Source of the DNA: Thermosyntropha sp. | GTDB taxonomy: Bacteria; Bacillota; Syntrophomonadia; Syntrophomonadales; Syntrophomonadaceae | Direction: 5' to 3' | DNA: 64,000 nt | NCBI RefSeq assembly: GCF_017656155.1 | Contig: NZ_JACDOH010000003.1 | Location: 124,001 to 188,000, forward strand | In this document: positions 45,732-56,048 of the stretch, piece by piece | Position numbering within the stretch: position 1 is the stretch's first letter | Layout: each line of letters starts with the position of its first letter | Program-made: the position numbers and the translations under genes | The notes under the pieces: model-generated | The model's input: the letters and a program-made list of their open reading frames with translations, nothing else | The model's database searches: none | Told to the model about the DNA's origin: nothing

Positions 45732-46592
45732 TTAGTCCTGCTCCTCATTTAAAACATTTGGAGGTTTTTTATAATCAGTAATAACTAAAACCTCCTCCAA
45801 TTTGTCAAAATTCACTGCTGGCTTTATATCTGCCGAAAGTAAAAGTCCTCCTGGCTCATGATATATCTCTTCAACTTTACCTACCATTATTCCTTTAGGA
45901 TAAATCTGGGATAAACCTGAAGTAATAACATGGTAGTTTTTCTTGATATTCGAATAATACGGTATATTAGTCATCCTCAAAGTATTGCTGTTACCGGTTC
46001 CTTCAACTATTCCATTAGTTTCCCGGCTTTCCTGGACTAAAACCCCTATAGCAGTCGATCTATCAGTAAGCAGACTTACATAAGAGACATTATGACTGGT
46101 GTTGGTAATTATACCTACCAGACCTTCTGGACTTATAACCGGCATCCCTTTTGTAAGCCCATTATTTTTTCCTTTATCAATGATAATTCCTTGATACCAG
46201 TTGTTAGGACTCCTTCCTACTACCCTCGCCGCCGTTAGACTATAAGTTTCTAAACTGGTATTCTTAAAATCTAAAATATTTTGCAATCTTTCGGCCTCAG
46301 TCTTATATTCTTTTAATGTTTGATTTTCCAACCTCAGTTTTTCATTTTCGTGCTTAAGCTCATCAATAGTCCTTTTTAACATTCTCCTATCTTCAAAAAA
46401 AGCTTCCAAAGAAGAAAAAGCGTCCCTAATACCGCTAACCCCGCTGAAAAGCGGGGTATAAGCTTCACAAACCCAGTTTTCTATAATAGTTATATCACGG
46501 CGCTCATAGGAACTCACTTTTATAAAAAACAATGAGATAACTATAATAGAAACAATAATCCAAAAATATCTTTTTTTCATTAAGCTGCGCAA
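45732..46592 (-). CDS. mreC: Rod shape-determining protein MreC
   Basis: 286 residues: an N-terminal membrane helix (YFWIIVSIIVISLFFIKV), a coiled coil (~70-110) and the two beta-barrel MreC domain (VVGRSPNNWYQGIIIDKGKNNGLTKGMPVI). It links MreB to the periplasmic or wall synthesis machinery. 14 nt after mreB. Confidence 0.95.
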   Translation of the reverse strand: MRSLMKKRYFWIIVSIIVISLFFIKVSSYERRDITIIENWVCEAYTPLFSGVSGIRDAFSSLEAFFEDRRMLKRTIDELKHENEKLRLENQTLKEYKTEAERLQNILDFKNTSLETYSLTAARVVGRSPNNWYQGIIIDKGKNNGLTKGMPVISPEGLVGIITNTSHNVSYVSLLTDRSTAIGVLVQESRETNGIVEGTGNSNTLRMTNIPYYSNIKKNYHVITSGLSQIYPKGIMVGKVEEIYHEPGGLLLSADIKPAVNFDKLEEVLVITDYKKPPNVLNEEQD

Positions 46593-46606
46593 GATTTTTC
46601 ACCTGT

Positions 46607-47626
46607 CTAAAATGTTTTTTTAGGTCCAATTAAAACCCGCTTCAAAACCTCGATATTCTCCAGAACCTTACCGGTACCTCGGGCTACAGCTAAAAGAGGC
46701 TCCTCACAAACATATACCGGCATATTAGTTTCCCGACTGATGAGTTTATCTAAACCGCGCAGGAGCGAACCTCCACCTGCCATTACAATACCACGATCCA
46801 TAATATCAGAAGCCAATTCAGGCGGAGTCTTTTCCAAACATACTTTAATGCCTTCAACAATAGCATCGATAGTTTCTTTCAAAGCCCCTTGAATTTCTAA
46901 GCTGGATACTTTTATAACCTTGGGAAGCCCAGTTACAAGATCCCTTCCCTTAACTTCATAATATTCTTCTGGTCCTTCCCATAAAGCAGAACCTATGGAA
47001 ATTTTTATATCTTCCGCAGTTCTTTCCCCAATAAGCAGATTATAATTCTTCTTTAAATGCTGGATTATAGCTTCATCCATATCATCTCCTGCTACCCTTA
47101 CCGACTTGGAAGTTACAATTCCCCCTAAAGATATTACCGCTACTTCTGTAGTTCCTCCTCCAATATCAACAATAAGATTTCCAGTAGGTTCATGAACGGG
47201 AAGACCTGCTCCTATTGCTGCAGCCATCGGTTCTTCAATAAGATACGCTTCTTTAGCTCCTCCCTGCAGGGCAGCTTCTCTTACCGCCCTTTCTTCTACC
47301 GTCGTGCAGCCGGTAGGAACACTTATTATAACCCGTGGCCTAGCCAAAGGTGTTTTTTGTCCCAAAGCTTTATTTATAAAATACTTAAGCATAGCCTGAG
47401 TTACATCAAAATCGGCAATAACCCCATCTTTCATAGGTCTTATGGCCACGATATTTCCTGGGGTTCTGCCTATCATCTGCTTTGCTTCATCACCTACTGC
47501 CAGGACATTTCCCGTATCACTCTGAATCGCTACAACTGAAGGCTCACTTATAACTACTCCTTTTCCTTTTATATGGACTAAAGTATTAGCAGTTCCTAAA
47601 TCTATTCCTAAATCTTTGCCAAACAA
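46607..47626 (-). CDS. mreB: Actin-like rod shape protein MreB
   Basis: About 339 residues. Actin-fold motifs are present: phosphate 1 [12 protein letters not shown], phosphate 2 [17 protein letters not shown] and adenosine motif [14 protein letters not shown]. The start was set at TTG 47626, giving [11 protein letters not shown], because AAGGAGG lies 8 nt upstream; a TTG at 47644 precedes that site. radC ends directly upstream, so radC-mreBCD-mrdA are likely one unit. Confidence 0.97.
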   Translation of the reverse strand: MFGKDLGIDLGTANTLVHIKGKGVVISEPSVVAIQSDTGNVLAVGDEAKQMIGRTPGNIVAIRPMKDGVIADFDVTQAMLKYFINKALGQKTPLARPRVIISVPTGCTTVEERAVREAALQGGAKEAYLIEEPMAAAIGAGLPVHEPTGNLIVDIGGGTTEVAVISLGGIVTSKSVRVAGDDMDEAIIQHLKKNYNLLIGERTAEDIKISIGSALWEGPEEYYEVKGRDLVTGLPKVIKVSSLEIQGALKETIDAIVEGIKVCLEKTPPELASDIMDRGIVMAGGGSLLRGLDKLISRETNMPVYVCEEPLLAVARGTGKVLENIEVLKRVLIGPKKTF

Positions 47627-47644
47627 TGTTTTTTCCTCCTTCAA

Positions 47645-48331
47645 TCATATTAGACCTTCTGCTTTTAAACTGCAGTATCTATTTTCTCCAATTATTATAT
47701 GATCAAGAACTTCTATTCCCAGGATCTTTCCCGCATTCACCATCTGCCTGGTAATTTCAATATCTTCATTACTTGGACTGGGATTACCGCTGGGATGGTT
47801 ATGCACTAAAATAACCGAAGCAGCACTGAGCTTTACCGCATTCTTAAAAACCTCACGCGGATGCACGATTGCAGTGCTGAGACTCCCTATTGACACATCT
47901 TCCATAAAAATAACCCCATTTTTTCGATCCAAATATAAAACCCGAAAATGCTCACGGTCAAAATAACGCATATCTTCCATTACTATATTTTTAACATCTT
48001 CCGGAGATTTCACCAATTGCCTTTCCTGAACTGCTAAGGACATACGACGACCCAGTTCCAAAGCAGCCTTAATAGCCACCGCTTTAGCGGGACCAACCCC
48101 TCGTTCACTAATAAGTTCATTGAGGCTTGCATCTCTTAAATTACGCAAACCCCGGTATTTGACCAGTAAATTTTGAGCAAGAGAAAGAGCATTTAAATTT
48201 TTAGTTCCCATACCTAATATTATTGCTAAAAGTTCGGCCTCACTTAAACTCGCCTCTCCTTTAGCCAACATTTTTTCACGCGGGCGCATATCAACTGGCA
48301 TATCCTTAATCCCAACATTATACTCCCCCAA
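47645..48331 (-). CDS. radC: RadC-family JAB-domain protein
   Basis: 228 residues: a helix-hairpin-helix-like N-terminus (LISERGVGPAKAVAIKAALELG) and a JAB/MPN domain with metal ligands in LVHNHPSGNPSPSNEDIE. It is often called a DNA repair protein, though this role is not established. The start is probably TTG at 48331, overlapping maf by 14 bases; a later ATG is possible. Confidence 0.93.
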   Translation of the reverse strand: MGEYNVGIKDMPVDMRPREKMLAKGEASLSEAELLAIILGMGTKNLNALSLAQNLLVKYRGLRNLRDASLNELISERGVGPAKAVAIKAALELGRRMSLAVQERQLVKSPEDVKNIVMEDMRYFDREHFRVLYLDRKNGVIFMEDVSIGSLSTAIVHPREVFKNAVKLSAASVILVHNHPSGNPSPSNEDIEITRQMVNAGKILGIEVLDHIIIGENRYCSLKAEGLI

Positions 48332-48917
48332 AACCTTCTCCCCCTAAAATATTTAGCCCTAAAACTTTAAACATTTTGTTTAAACGGTTTAACGGCAGAC
48401 CTACCACATTAAAATAGCAGCCTTCAATTTTTTCCACCAAAAGGGCACCTAAGCCCTGTATGCCGTAAGCACCTGCCTTATCCATTGGTTCACCCGTTTT
48501 TATATAATACCATATTTCTTCTTCCTCTAAAGTGCGGAAATATACATTTGTCAATTCTGCCTCCACTATTTTTATATTTTTGCCTATATCTTTAACACAT
48601 ACCCCAGTAATAACCTGATGTTTCTTCCCGCTTAACATTGACAACATGGCATGAGCTTCATTTTCATCTGCTGGTTTACCTAATATTTTTCTTCCCAAAA
48701 CAACAACTGTATCAGCAGCAACAACAATGCCTTTGCTGTACTGATCAGCCACATTTTCGGCCTTATTACTGGCCAGTCTTTTTACCACTTCTTCCGGATT
48801 TTCATGGGAATAAAACTCTTCATCAACTGAGGCAGGATGTTTTATAAAATCTATTCCTATACACCTCAAAAGTTCGCTGCGTCTTGGCGATTCTGAGGCA
48901 AGTATAATTTTCGGCAC
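48318..48917 (-). CDS. maf: Maf-like nucleotide pyrophosphatase
   Basis: 199 residues. The Maf signature ILASESPRRSELL opens the protein, with VVAADTVVVLGRKILGKP and MLSMLSGKKHQVITGV following. Maf proteins hydrolyse noncanonical or modified NTPs (dTTP/UTP-type) and are linked to septum control. The maf-radC-mreBCD order is conserved in Bacillota. Confidence 0.96.
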   Translation of the reverse strand: MPKIILASESPRRSELLRCIGIDFIKHPASVDEEFYSHENPEEVVKRLASNKAENVADQYSKGIVVAADTVVVLGRKILGKPADENEAHAMLSMLSGKKHQVITGVCVKDIGKNIKIVEAELTNVYFRTLEEEEIWYYIKTGEPMDKAGAYGIQGLGALLVEKIEGCYFNVVGLPLNRLNKMFKVLGLNILGGEGFGGV

Positions 48918-48940
48918 ATTATCTCCTCACCTTACTAAAA

Positions 48941-49207
48941 TTATAATCTGCGGTAAACTATATAAGCTATTACAAATCCCAGTAAGGTAAAAAGATTAAT
49001 ATATATTATAAAACCAAAAGTAAAAGTAAAAACCTCAAGATCTATAGTAAATTTCGGTATGCCAATACTCTGTGAAACACCTAAAAAAGCTAATTCAGGC
49101 CATAATTTTATTATAGCATTCCCGATCCATCCTCCCACAATTCCTCCTAAGATAAGCAAAATGAGTAATACCTGCCAGGCAGGATATGAATGCGACCTTG
49201 ATGCCAT
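48941..49207 (-). CDS. DUF4321 small membrane protein
   Basis: About 88 residues with two membrane helices: WQVLLILLILGGIVGGWIGNAI and a C-terminal FIIYINLFTLLGFVIAYIVYRR. This matches DUF4321, a family almost always found next to maf/radC/mre. Start set at ATG 49207 with GGGGGAGA 8 nt upstream. Function unknown; possibly envelope-associated. Confidence 0.85.
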   Translation of the reverse strand: MASRSHSYPAWQVLLILLILGGIVGGWIGNAIIKLWPELAFLGVSQSIGIPKFTIDLEVFTFTFGFIIYINLFTLLGFVIAYIVYRRL

Positions 49208-49283
49208 CAGCTTTATCTCCCCCTGCAAGATTTTTCTAAAGTTTAACATTACTTTTTAGTAAAAACAAGGGAGATTAAAAGAG

Positions 49284-49310
49284 TAAAAGCCCTCTTAAAG
49301 AGAGCTTTTA
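49284..49310 (-). terminator. Terminator after rex
   Basis: TAAAAGC and CTCT pair with AGAG and GCTTTTA across 49284-49310, with one mismatch, followed on the minus strand by CTCTTTT. It lies 34 nt after the rex stop. Confidence 0.6.
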
Positions 49311-49343
49311 TCAGCAATATATTATATATGACTAATCGAATAA

Positions 49344-49973
49344 TCAACTGTTAAATACAAGATTGAAGCTTAACACTTCGAGATTAACCGAAAGATCCAC
49401 ATTACGCAAAACAACTTCACGCGGCACTTTTAATACTCGCGGGGAAAAGTTTAAAATGGCTTTAACTCCAGCCTTGATTAATTGATCTGTCACATCCTGA
49501 GCAGCTGAAGCCGGCACTGCTACTACCCCAATAGTTATATTTCTTTCCTTGACTCTAGTTTCTAAAACCTCTAAAGGTTCAACCTCAATATTGCCCAACT
49601 TAGTGCCGATTATATTCTCATCTACATCCAGAACCGTCGTAATATTAAAACCTCTTTCAGCAAATCCCTGATATAAGGCCAGAGCAGAACCCAATTTTCC
49701 GGCTCCTACAATCATAACATTCCACTGCTGGTCTAATCCTAATATTTTAATGATATGATTGTACAACTCTTCTACTTTATATCCTACCCCTCTGGTACCA
49801 AACTCACCAAAATAAGCTAAATCCTTTCTTACCTGGGCTGAGCTTACCCCTACACCTTTTGCTATATCACCTGAGGATACTGTTTCTACCCCTTCGCGTC
49901 CTAACTGATATAAATATCGGGAGTAAACAGAAAGCCTCATTACAGTTGCCTCAGGAATTTTAAAGACCTTCAA
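49344..49973 (-). CDS. rex: Redox-sensing transcriptional repressor Rex
   Basis: 209 residues: winged helix (VSSGDIAKGVGVSSAQVRKDLAYFGEFGTRGVGY) and Rossmann domain with NAD(H) motif VGAGKLGSALALYQ. Rex senses the NADH/NAD ratio and represses fermentation and hydrogen-metabolism genes in anaerobes. Its own upstream region has one TTGTGAA half-site (about 50020), not a full palindrome. Confidence 0.97.
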   Translation of the reverse strand: MKVFKIPEATVMRLSVYSRYLYQLGREGVETVSSGDIAKGVGVSSAQVRKDLAYFGEFGTRGVGYKVEELYNHIIKILGLDQQWNVMIVGAGKLGSALALYQGFAERGFNITTVLDVDENIIGTKLGNIEVEPLEVLETRVKERNITIGVVAVPASAAQDVTDQLIKAGVKAILNFSPRVLKVPREVVLRNVDLSVNLEVLSFNLVFNS

Positions 49974-50054
49974 AAACCTCCCACTCCTTTAACATGGTTA
50001 TACCTTATTGTAGCATTTTGTGAAAAAAATATCTATTATTTCTTTACTTATTAA

Positions 50055-51044
50055 TCAACTAAATATCCTTATCATATTATAAAATAATGCGGCAACTAAT
50101 CCAGATAAAGGTATAGTAATAAACCAGGCTATCACAATTTGGCGGGCAATACTCCATCTTACGCCTTTTAATCTTTTAGCTGCTCCTACTCCCATTATCG
50201 AAGATGAAACTACATGGGTGGTGCTGACAGGTGCCCCCAAAAGGGTTGCTGTATAAATAGTGATAGATGAAGTAAAATCAGCGGCAAATCCGTTTATGGG
50301 CTCAATACGAAATATCTTACCGCCCATAGTTCTTATAATCTTCCACCCTCCTATTGCTGTTCCTGCCGCCATAGACAAAGCACATGCTATCTTTACCCAG
50401 AGAGGAACATAAAAAGTTGAAATAAATCCTCCACTAAACAGAATCATTGTAATTATTCCCATGGACTTCTGGGCATCATTTGAACCATGAGCAAATGATG
50501 CCATGGCAGCAGATAGGACCTGCAGCTTGCGGAATTTATTATTAGTTTTAGCTGGAGATGCCCATCTAAAAAGCCAGAAAAGCAAGGTCATCATAATACT
50601 GCCCATAACAAATCCTATAACTGGGGAAATAATCAAACCGGCAAAGATTTTAACAAAACCATGCCAGTTTACAGCTTCAGATCCAAAAGCAGCCACAGCA
50701 GCACCGCTCAATCCCCCAATCAAGGCATGGGAAGAGCTGCTTGGAATGCCAAAATACCAGGTAAATAAATTCCAAAAAATTGCCCCTGAAAGGGCTGCAA
50801 TTAAAACCAGAGGGGAAATAACTTCCGGCTGAACTATATTTTTACCGATTGTTGCTGCCACGGCAGTTCCGCTTAAAGCCCCTAAAAAGTTTAAGACAGC
50901 CGCCATCATTACCGCTGTCCTGGGAGATAAAGCTTTGGTTGATACTGAAGTTGCTACTGCATTGGCAGTATCATGGAATCCATTGATATAATCAAATGCA
51001 AGAGCTAATAATACTACCAGAACTATGGAGAAAAAACTATACAT
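50055..51044 (-). CDS. pit: Inorganic phosphate transporter (PiT family)
   Basis: 329 residues with about ten membrane helices and the two PiT repeats: NGFHDTANAVATSVSTKALSPR and SFAHGSNDAQKSMGIITM. It is a low-affinity phosphate or metal-phosphate symporter. It overlaps the preceding DUF47 gene by 8 bases, the usual pair in Bacillota. Confidence 0.95.
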   Translation of the reverse strand: MYSFFSIVLVVLLALAFDYINGFHDTANAVATSVSTKALSPRTAVMMAAVLNFLGALSGTAVAATIGKNIVQPEVISPLVLIAALSGAIFWNLFTWYFGIPSSSSHALIGGLSGAAVAAFGSEAVNWHGFVKIFAGLIISPVIGFVMGSIMMTLLFWLFRWASPAKTNNKFRKLQVLSAAMASFAHGSNDAQKSMGIITMILFSGGFISTFYVPLWVKIACALSMAAGTAIGGWKIIRTMGGKIFRIEPINGFAADFTSSITIYTATLLGAPVSTTHVVSSSIMGVGAAKRLKGVRWSIARQIVIAWFITIPLSGLVAALFYNMIRIFS

Positions 51045-51669
51045 ATTTTATAGCTACTCCCTTTAATATATTGCTGACATCTTCACAATCATCCAGAGTA
51101 GTTTCCAAATGTTCATAGATTTCTTTCCATTTTATAACATCAACCGGATTTTCGTTTTTCTCAAAAAGAAGGGCAATACCTGTACGATACAGGTAATCCC
51201 CTTCATGTTCCAATGCTCTTATTCTGTCACAAGAACTTATAATTTCTTTATACGCATTTCGTATGTCCGGAAGTTTTTTAATTGCTTTCTTAATTTCCAA
51301 CGCAGCTTCTTCTAGGACATCAGCCAGTTTCAATACATAAATTGATTCAGGCTTACCTGCCTTATAGATAACTACCTTTTCCATAGTACCCTGGATGTGA
51401 TCTATTACATTGTTCAATTCCCTTACCAGAAGCAGAATATCTTCACGATCAAAGGGGGTAACAAAAGAACTGTTAAGCTGCCGCATTACCTTTGATAAAA
51501 GTTGATCTCCCCGTTCTTCAACTTTGTTCATTTTTTCCAAAGTACTTTCCGGCTCAGCATATTCGGCAAAAAACTTTTTCAAAAGCTCCGATCCTTCACA
51601 TAAAATATCTGCCATTTCATCAAAATAGGTAAAAAATCTTTCATCACGCGGCTTCAAGCGAAAGACCAA
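51037..51669 (-). CDS. DUF47 PhoU-like phosphate transport regulator
   Basis: 210 residues, all-helical PhoU-like protein (FFTYFDEMADILCEGSELLKKF, LEKMNKVEERGDQLLSKVMRQLNSSFVTPFDREDI). DUF47 proteins accompany PiT transporters and modulate uptake. First gene of the pair. Confidence 0.92.
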   Translation of the reverse strand: MVFRLKPRDERFFTYFDEMADILCEGSELLKKFFAEYAEPESTLEKMNKVEERGDQLLSKVMRQLNSSFVTPFDREDILLLVRELNNVIDHIQGTMEKVVIYKAGKPESIYVLKLADVLEEAALEIKKAIKKLPDIRNAYKEIISSCDRIRALEHEGDYLYRTGIALLFEKNENPVDVIKWKEIYEHLETTLDDCEDVSNILKGVAIKYV

Positions 51670-51752
51670 TTTTATGCCCCCTTAAGATTTGCTATCCTGT
51701 ATACATTATATCAACAATAAAATGAACTTACTGTTAAGAATTTGTTAATACT

Positions 51753-53024
51753 CTAGTCCTTCACAAATACACGGCGGGCTTGATTTATCACATAAAACGA
51801 ACCGGTAATAAGCAGATATTCATCTTTCCTTAACATTTCTAAGCCTTTTTTTACCGCTTGAGCAATATCTTCTATCTGATAAACTTCTATTTCGGGATAC
51901 AAATCGGCAAAAATAGCGGCTGCTCTCCTCCAGTTATTTCCACGCGGGCCTTCCGGCCTCGTAAGGACACACACTCTGGTGTCCTGACCTAAAAAATTCA
52001 AAGTTTCTGTGGCGTCTTTATCGTCTACCATCCCGCATACCAAGACCTTTTGCCTGCCTGGAAGCAAAGAGGCTAATGAACGGTTCAAAGCAGAAGCCCC
52101 ATGCGGATTATGCGCCACATCGACAATTACCAAGGGATCACGACTAACTATTTCAAGCCTTCCCGGTATGTGAAGTGAAGCTAAAGCATCCCTGACATTA
52201 TCATCAGTAATTTTATAGCCCAGTTGTTTTAAAACCATTAAGGCAGTATAAGCAGTTGCCAGGTTGTCAAGCTGATAATCTCCTAAAAGCGCAAAAGAAA
52301 CTGAGTTTAATTCATACCCAGCAAATTCTATCGATACCTTTTGCTCCCCGATTTGAGGAAGATCCTCTCTTTTTACCCAGGTCATACTGCTGGCATAAAT
52401 AGGAGCCCCTTTAGCCCCGGCCTCCTTTATTACTACCTGCCAGGCTTCTTCAGGCAAATCGCCTACTACTACCGGAACACCAGTTTTTATTATTCCCGCC
52501 TTGTTATAAGCTACTTCAGCTATAGTTGTCCCTAAAAAATCAGTATGGTCAAGCCCCACACTTGTTATTACTGAAACCAAAGGAGTAATTACATTGGTAG
52601 AATCATACAATCCTCCCATTCCTACCTCTATCACGGCAATATCAACTTCAGCATCCTTAAAATACTGAAAAGCTATAGCAGTAAGCACTTCAAATTCCGT
52701 AGGATGAGGGAAACCTTCTTCTACCATCACCGCAATTTTTTCTTCTACCTCATCGATATACCTTTTCAAAGTCCAGGGATCGATTTCCACTCCATCAATC
52801 GTAAATCTTTCCCGATACGAATGGACATGGGGAGAAATAAATCTCCCCACCTTATACCCGGCTTTAGTCAAAACAGAAGCGATTATAAGAGAAGTAGAAC
52901 CTTTACCATTAGTTCCGGCAATATGCACACACTTAAGCTCTTTCTCCGGATTTCCCATTTCTTTCAATAATCTTTCAATTCGCTCAAGTCCCGGCTTGCT
53001 TCCCAAAGCAGTAAGCTGGGACAA
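51753..53024 (-). CDS. folC: Bifunctional folylpolyglutamate/dihydrofolate synthase
   Basis: 423 residues. ATP-binding AGTNGKGSTS (~36), FISPHVHSYRERFTIDG, VIEVGMGGLYDSTNV, GLDHTDFLGTTIAEVAYNKAGI and a C-terminal Mur-ligase domain (VDVAHNPHGASALN). It adds glutamates to folate. The TTG at 53024 lies 8 nt after the valS stop and lacks a clear ribosome binding site. The frame is open upstream into valS ([12 protein letters not shown]), which resembles the usual FolC start, so the true start may be an earlier non-ATG codon. Confidence 0.94.
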   Translation of the reverse strand: MSQLTALGSKPGLERIERLLKEMGNPEKELKCVHIAGTNGKGSTSLIIASVLTKAGYKVGRFISPHVHSYRERFTIDGVEIDPWTLKRYIDEVEEKIAVMVEEGFPHPTEFEVLTAIAFQYFKDAEVDIAVIEVGMGGLYDSTNVITPLVSVITSVGLDHTDFLGTTIAEVAYNKAGIIKTGVPVVVGDLPEEAWQVVIKEAGAKGAPIYASSMTWVKREDLPQIGEQKVSIEFAGYELNSVSFALLGDYQLDNLATAYTALMVLKQLGYKITDDNVRDALASLHIPGRLEIVSRDPLVIVDVAHNPHGASALNRSLASLLPGRQKVLVCGMVDDKDATETLNFLGQDTRVCVLTRPEGPRGNNWRRAAAIFADLYPEIEVYQIEDIAQAVKKGLEMLRKDEYLLITGSFYVINQARRVFVKD

Positions 53025-53032
53025 ATGTTCTT

Positions 53033-55684
53033 CTATGAGTTTTTCAATATTGCTAATCGTTGTAAGATACCCTCCTTCTTCAATTTTGCCTCTCTTAATT
53101 TAGCCTGTTCTTTCTCAATTACTTCTTTAGGAGCCTTGGCCAAAAAGTTCTCATTTTTAAGCTTGCCTTCTGCCTTTTTAAGCTCGGTTTCCACCTGAGA
53201 CAGTTCCTTATTGAGGCGAACCAATTCCTTTTCAATATCAATAACCCCTTCTAAAGGAACATAAATTTCTGCCCAGGCGGTAAGGCTTGATACTGCCTGT
53301 TTCGGTTTTTCAAGCATTTCTTCCACAATCTCAATTTCATTCAAATTGGCCAGCTCTTTAATATAAATCTGATTATCCATAAAAATCTGTTTTTTGCTTA
53401 AGTCTTTAACCAATATTATCGTATTTATTTTAGCTCCGGGACTTATATTAAATTCAGCCCTTATATTTCTTATTCCCCTTATAACCTGCATAATATGCTG
53501 CATCTCTTCAACAGCTTCCATCCAAATTTGTCTATCATCAACTGTCGGCCATGGATCTAGCATAATAGTTTCAGTATGTCCAGGCAGATGCTGATAAATT
53601 TCTTCAGTTATAAAAGGCATGAATGGGTGTAAAAGCCTTAATACAGTAACTAATACCTTATGCAAAACATTCTGCACAACCAATTTTTCATGATCAGACG
53701 ACGGTCTAAACAGCCTGGGTTTAGCCAGCTCAATATACCAATCGCAAAACTCATCCCATATAAAATCATACAGCTTTCTAGCTGCCTCTCCACTGTCATA
53801 CTGTTCCAAAAGCCTGGTTACTTCCTTAATAGTGATATTCAGTCTAGAAATAATCCAGCGGTCAGGCAGAGCAAGTTCTTCATCTTTGAGCTCAATTGCT
53901 TCATATCCTTCCAAATTCATTAAGACAAAGCGGGAAGCATTCCATACTTTATTGGCAAAGTTGCGCGTATTCTCAACCTTTTCCCAGTGGAAACGAACAT
54001 CATTGCCGGGAGTTACACCGGTAATCAGTGAAAACCTTAAAGTATCTGCTCCATATTTTTCTATCACTTCAATAGGATCGATTCCATTGCCCAGAGACTT
54101 GCTCATTTTTCGGCCTTGCCCATCAAGTATAAGCCCATGAATATTAACATCGCGGAAAGGAACCTTCCCAGTATGCTCAAGTGAAGAAAAAATCATCCTT
54201 GCTACCCAGAAGAATATTATATCCCTTCCGGTAACTAAAACACTGGTAGGGAAGAAATACTCTAAATCAGGTGTCTTTTCCGGCCATCCCATAGTAGAGA
54301 AAGGCCATAATGCACTGGAAAACCAGGTATCAAGCACATCTTCGTCCTGCTTCAGTTCAGTTGAATTGCATTTCACACATCTTTCCGGATCTTCTTTACT
54401 GCATATAACCTCACCACAGTTTTGGCAGTACCAAACAGGAATACGATGTCCCCACCAAAGCTGTCTTGATATACACCAGTCCTTAATATTTTCCATCCAG
54501 TTTATATAAATCTTTGTAAACCTTTCAGGAATAAAGCGAATTTCTCTATTTAATACCTTCTCTATTGCAGGCTCTGCCAAAGGCTTCATTTTAACAAACC
54601 ACTGTTTTGACACCATAGGCTCAATTACGGTATCACATCTTTGACAATGTCCAACCGCATGGCTATGTGGCTCTACCTTTACCAAATAACCGCCCGCTTC
54701 TAAATCACGAACAACAGCCTCACGACATTCACGCCGGTCTAATCCTTGATATTTGCCGGCGTTTTCATTCATTATACCGCTTTTATCCATAACCACTATT
54801 TGCTCCAAATTATGCCTCAAACCCATCTCAAAATCATTGGGATCATGGGCAGGAGTAACCTTGACCGCACCCGTTCCAAACTCACGATCAACATATTCAT
54901 CAGCAAAGATAGGTATAACCCGATTTACCAGCGGCAACACTACCCTTTTCCCTATCAAATGTTTATACCTTTCATCTTCTGGATGTACTGCTACCCCGGT
55001 ATCCCCAAGCATTGTTTCCGGACGGGTAGTAGCTACTACCAAATATTCATCGCTGTTCTCAACCGGATATTTTATATACCAGAGATTTCCGTCAGTTTCT
55101 TTATGTTCCACTTCAATATCAGAAATGGCAGTCTGACAACGTGGACACCAGTTTATTATGTAGTCTCCCTGATAAATAAGTCCCTTTTCATATAAATTTA
55201 CAAACACCTCACGAACCGCCCGGGAACACCCTTCATCCATAGTAAATCTTTCCCGGTTCCAGTCACAGGAAGAACCTAAAAGACAAAGCTGGCTGGTTAT
55301 GCGGCTACCATAACGATTCTTCCATTCCCAAACCCTTTCCAAAAATTTTTCTCTTCCTAAGTCATATTTTGTTAAGCCTTCTTTAGCCAAAGCCTCTTCT
55401 ACCTTGGCTTGAGTAGCAATTCCCGCATGGTCAGTCCCAGGAAGCCAAAGAACATTATATCCCTGCATCCTGCGCCAGCGCACTAAAATATCCTGTAAGG
55501 TATTATCCAAAGCATGTCCCAAATGAAGTGATCCTGTAACATTGGGTGGAGGCATCACTATAGAAAATGGCTTCTTGCTGCGATCTTCACTTGGGGTAAA
55601 ATAACCGTTTCCCTTCCAGTATTCATACCATTTGCTCTCTACATTCTGGGGATTATAAACACTTGGCAAATTATCAGCCGGCAT
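53033..55684 (-). CDS. valS: Valyl-tRNA synthetase
   Basis: 883 residues, class I synthetase. HIGH-type motif SLHLGHALD (~47), KMSKSLGNG (~525), a CP1 editing domain ([18 protein letters not shown]), zinc-ribbon CQNCGE...CVKC and a C-terminal coiled coil ([24 protein letters not shown]). Start at ATG 55684 with GAGGAGG 7 nt upstream; an upstream in-frame TTG region (to 55726) is untranslated. Followed closely by folC, a common Bacillota order. Confidence 0.98.
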   Translation of the reverse strand: MPADNLPSVYNPQNVESKWYEYWKGNGYFTPSEDRSKKPFSIVMPPPNVTGSLHLGHALDNTLQDILVRWRRMQGYNVLWLPGTDHAGIATQAKVEEALAKEGLTKYDLGREKFLERVWEWKNRYGSRITSQLCLLGSSCDWNRERFTMDEGCSRAVREVFVNLYEKGLIYQGDYIINWCPRCQTAISDIEVEHKETDGNLWYIKYPVENSDEYLVVATTRPETMLGDTGVAVHPEDERYKHLIGKRVVLPLVNRVIPIFADEYVDREFGTGAVKVTPAHDPNDFEMGLRHNLEQIVVMDKSGIMNENAGKYQGLDRRECREAVVRDLEAGGYLVKVEPHSHAVGHCQRCDTVIEPMVSKQWFVKMKPLAEPAIEKVLNREIRFIPERFTKIYINWMENIKDWCISRQLWWGHRIPVWYCQNCGEVICSKEDPERCVKCNSTELKQDEDVLDTWFSSALWPFSTMGWPEKTPDLEYFFPTSVLVTGRDIIFFWVARMIFSSLEHTGKVPFRDVNIHGLILDGQGRKMSKSLGNGIDPIEVIEKYGADTLRFSLITGVTPGNDVRFHWEKVENTRNFANKVWNASRFVLMNLEGYEAIELKDEELALPDRWIISRLNITIKEVTRLLEQYDSGEAARKLYDFIWDEFCDWYIELAKPRLFRPSSDHEKLVVQNVLHKVLVTVLRLLHPFMPFITEEIYQHLPGHTETIMLDPWPTVDDRQIWMEAVEEMQHIMQVIRGIRNIRAEFNISPGAKINTIILVKDLSKKQIFMDNQIYIKELANLNEIEIVEEMLEKPKQAVSSLTAWAEIYVPLEGVIDIEKELVRLNKELSQVETELKKAEGKLKNENFLAKAPKEVIEKEQAKLREAKLKKEGILQRLAILKNS

Positions 55685-56048
55685 CAAAAAACCTCCTCTA
55701 AAAAAGACAATTTCTGACCTTATCAAATAACACCATACTTTATAAATTTTAATTAATACCTGCCATATAAAGCAAGTATCTGGTTTTTCTAAAATTATTA
55801 AACAAAATCAGGCTAAATAAACTAGAAAACTAAATATTGTTTGTCCCATCTGTATTATGATAAGCTAAAGTTCAGTAAATGGTCAAACGCCTTTAAAACA
55901 ACATAATCAAACTAAAAATAAGCAGAAGAAGTCCCTGTTCATAAGGAAGCTATAAAAAGTACAAAAAATACTGCGGTTGCTTGGAAGAAATAACACGCAA
56001 ATACAAATAAACTAAAATAAAAAGGGAGATTTTTACACTCTCCCTTCT
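55685..56048. promoter_or_regulatory. valS leader and promoter region without a recognisable T-box
   Basis: A 364-bp spacer. On the minus strand TTGACC and TATCAT, about 18 nt apart, near 55860-55890 could be the valS promoter, leaving a ~170-nt leader. No T-box sequence (GGTGGnACCGCG) and no leader terminator were found. A plus-strand stretch near 55935-55990 reads as AEEVPVHKEAIKSTKN without a start codon; it is not assigned. Confidence 0.4.
56022..56046 (-). terminator. Terminator after ysxC
   Basis: AAGGGAGA (56022-56029) pairs with TCTCCCTT (56039-56046); on the minus strand the stem is followed by TTTATTTTAG. It lies directly after the stop of the GTPase gene and ends the lon-ysxC transcript. 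Confidence 0.8.

Noticed and set aside
50000-50040. Rex operator in the rex promoter
   Set aside because: Only one half-site (TTGTGAA) is visible; the second half does not match.
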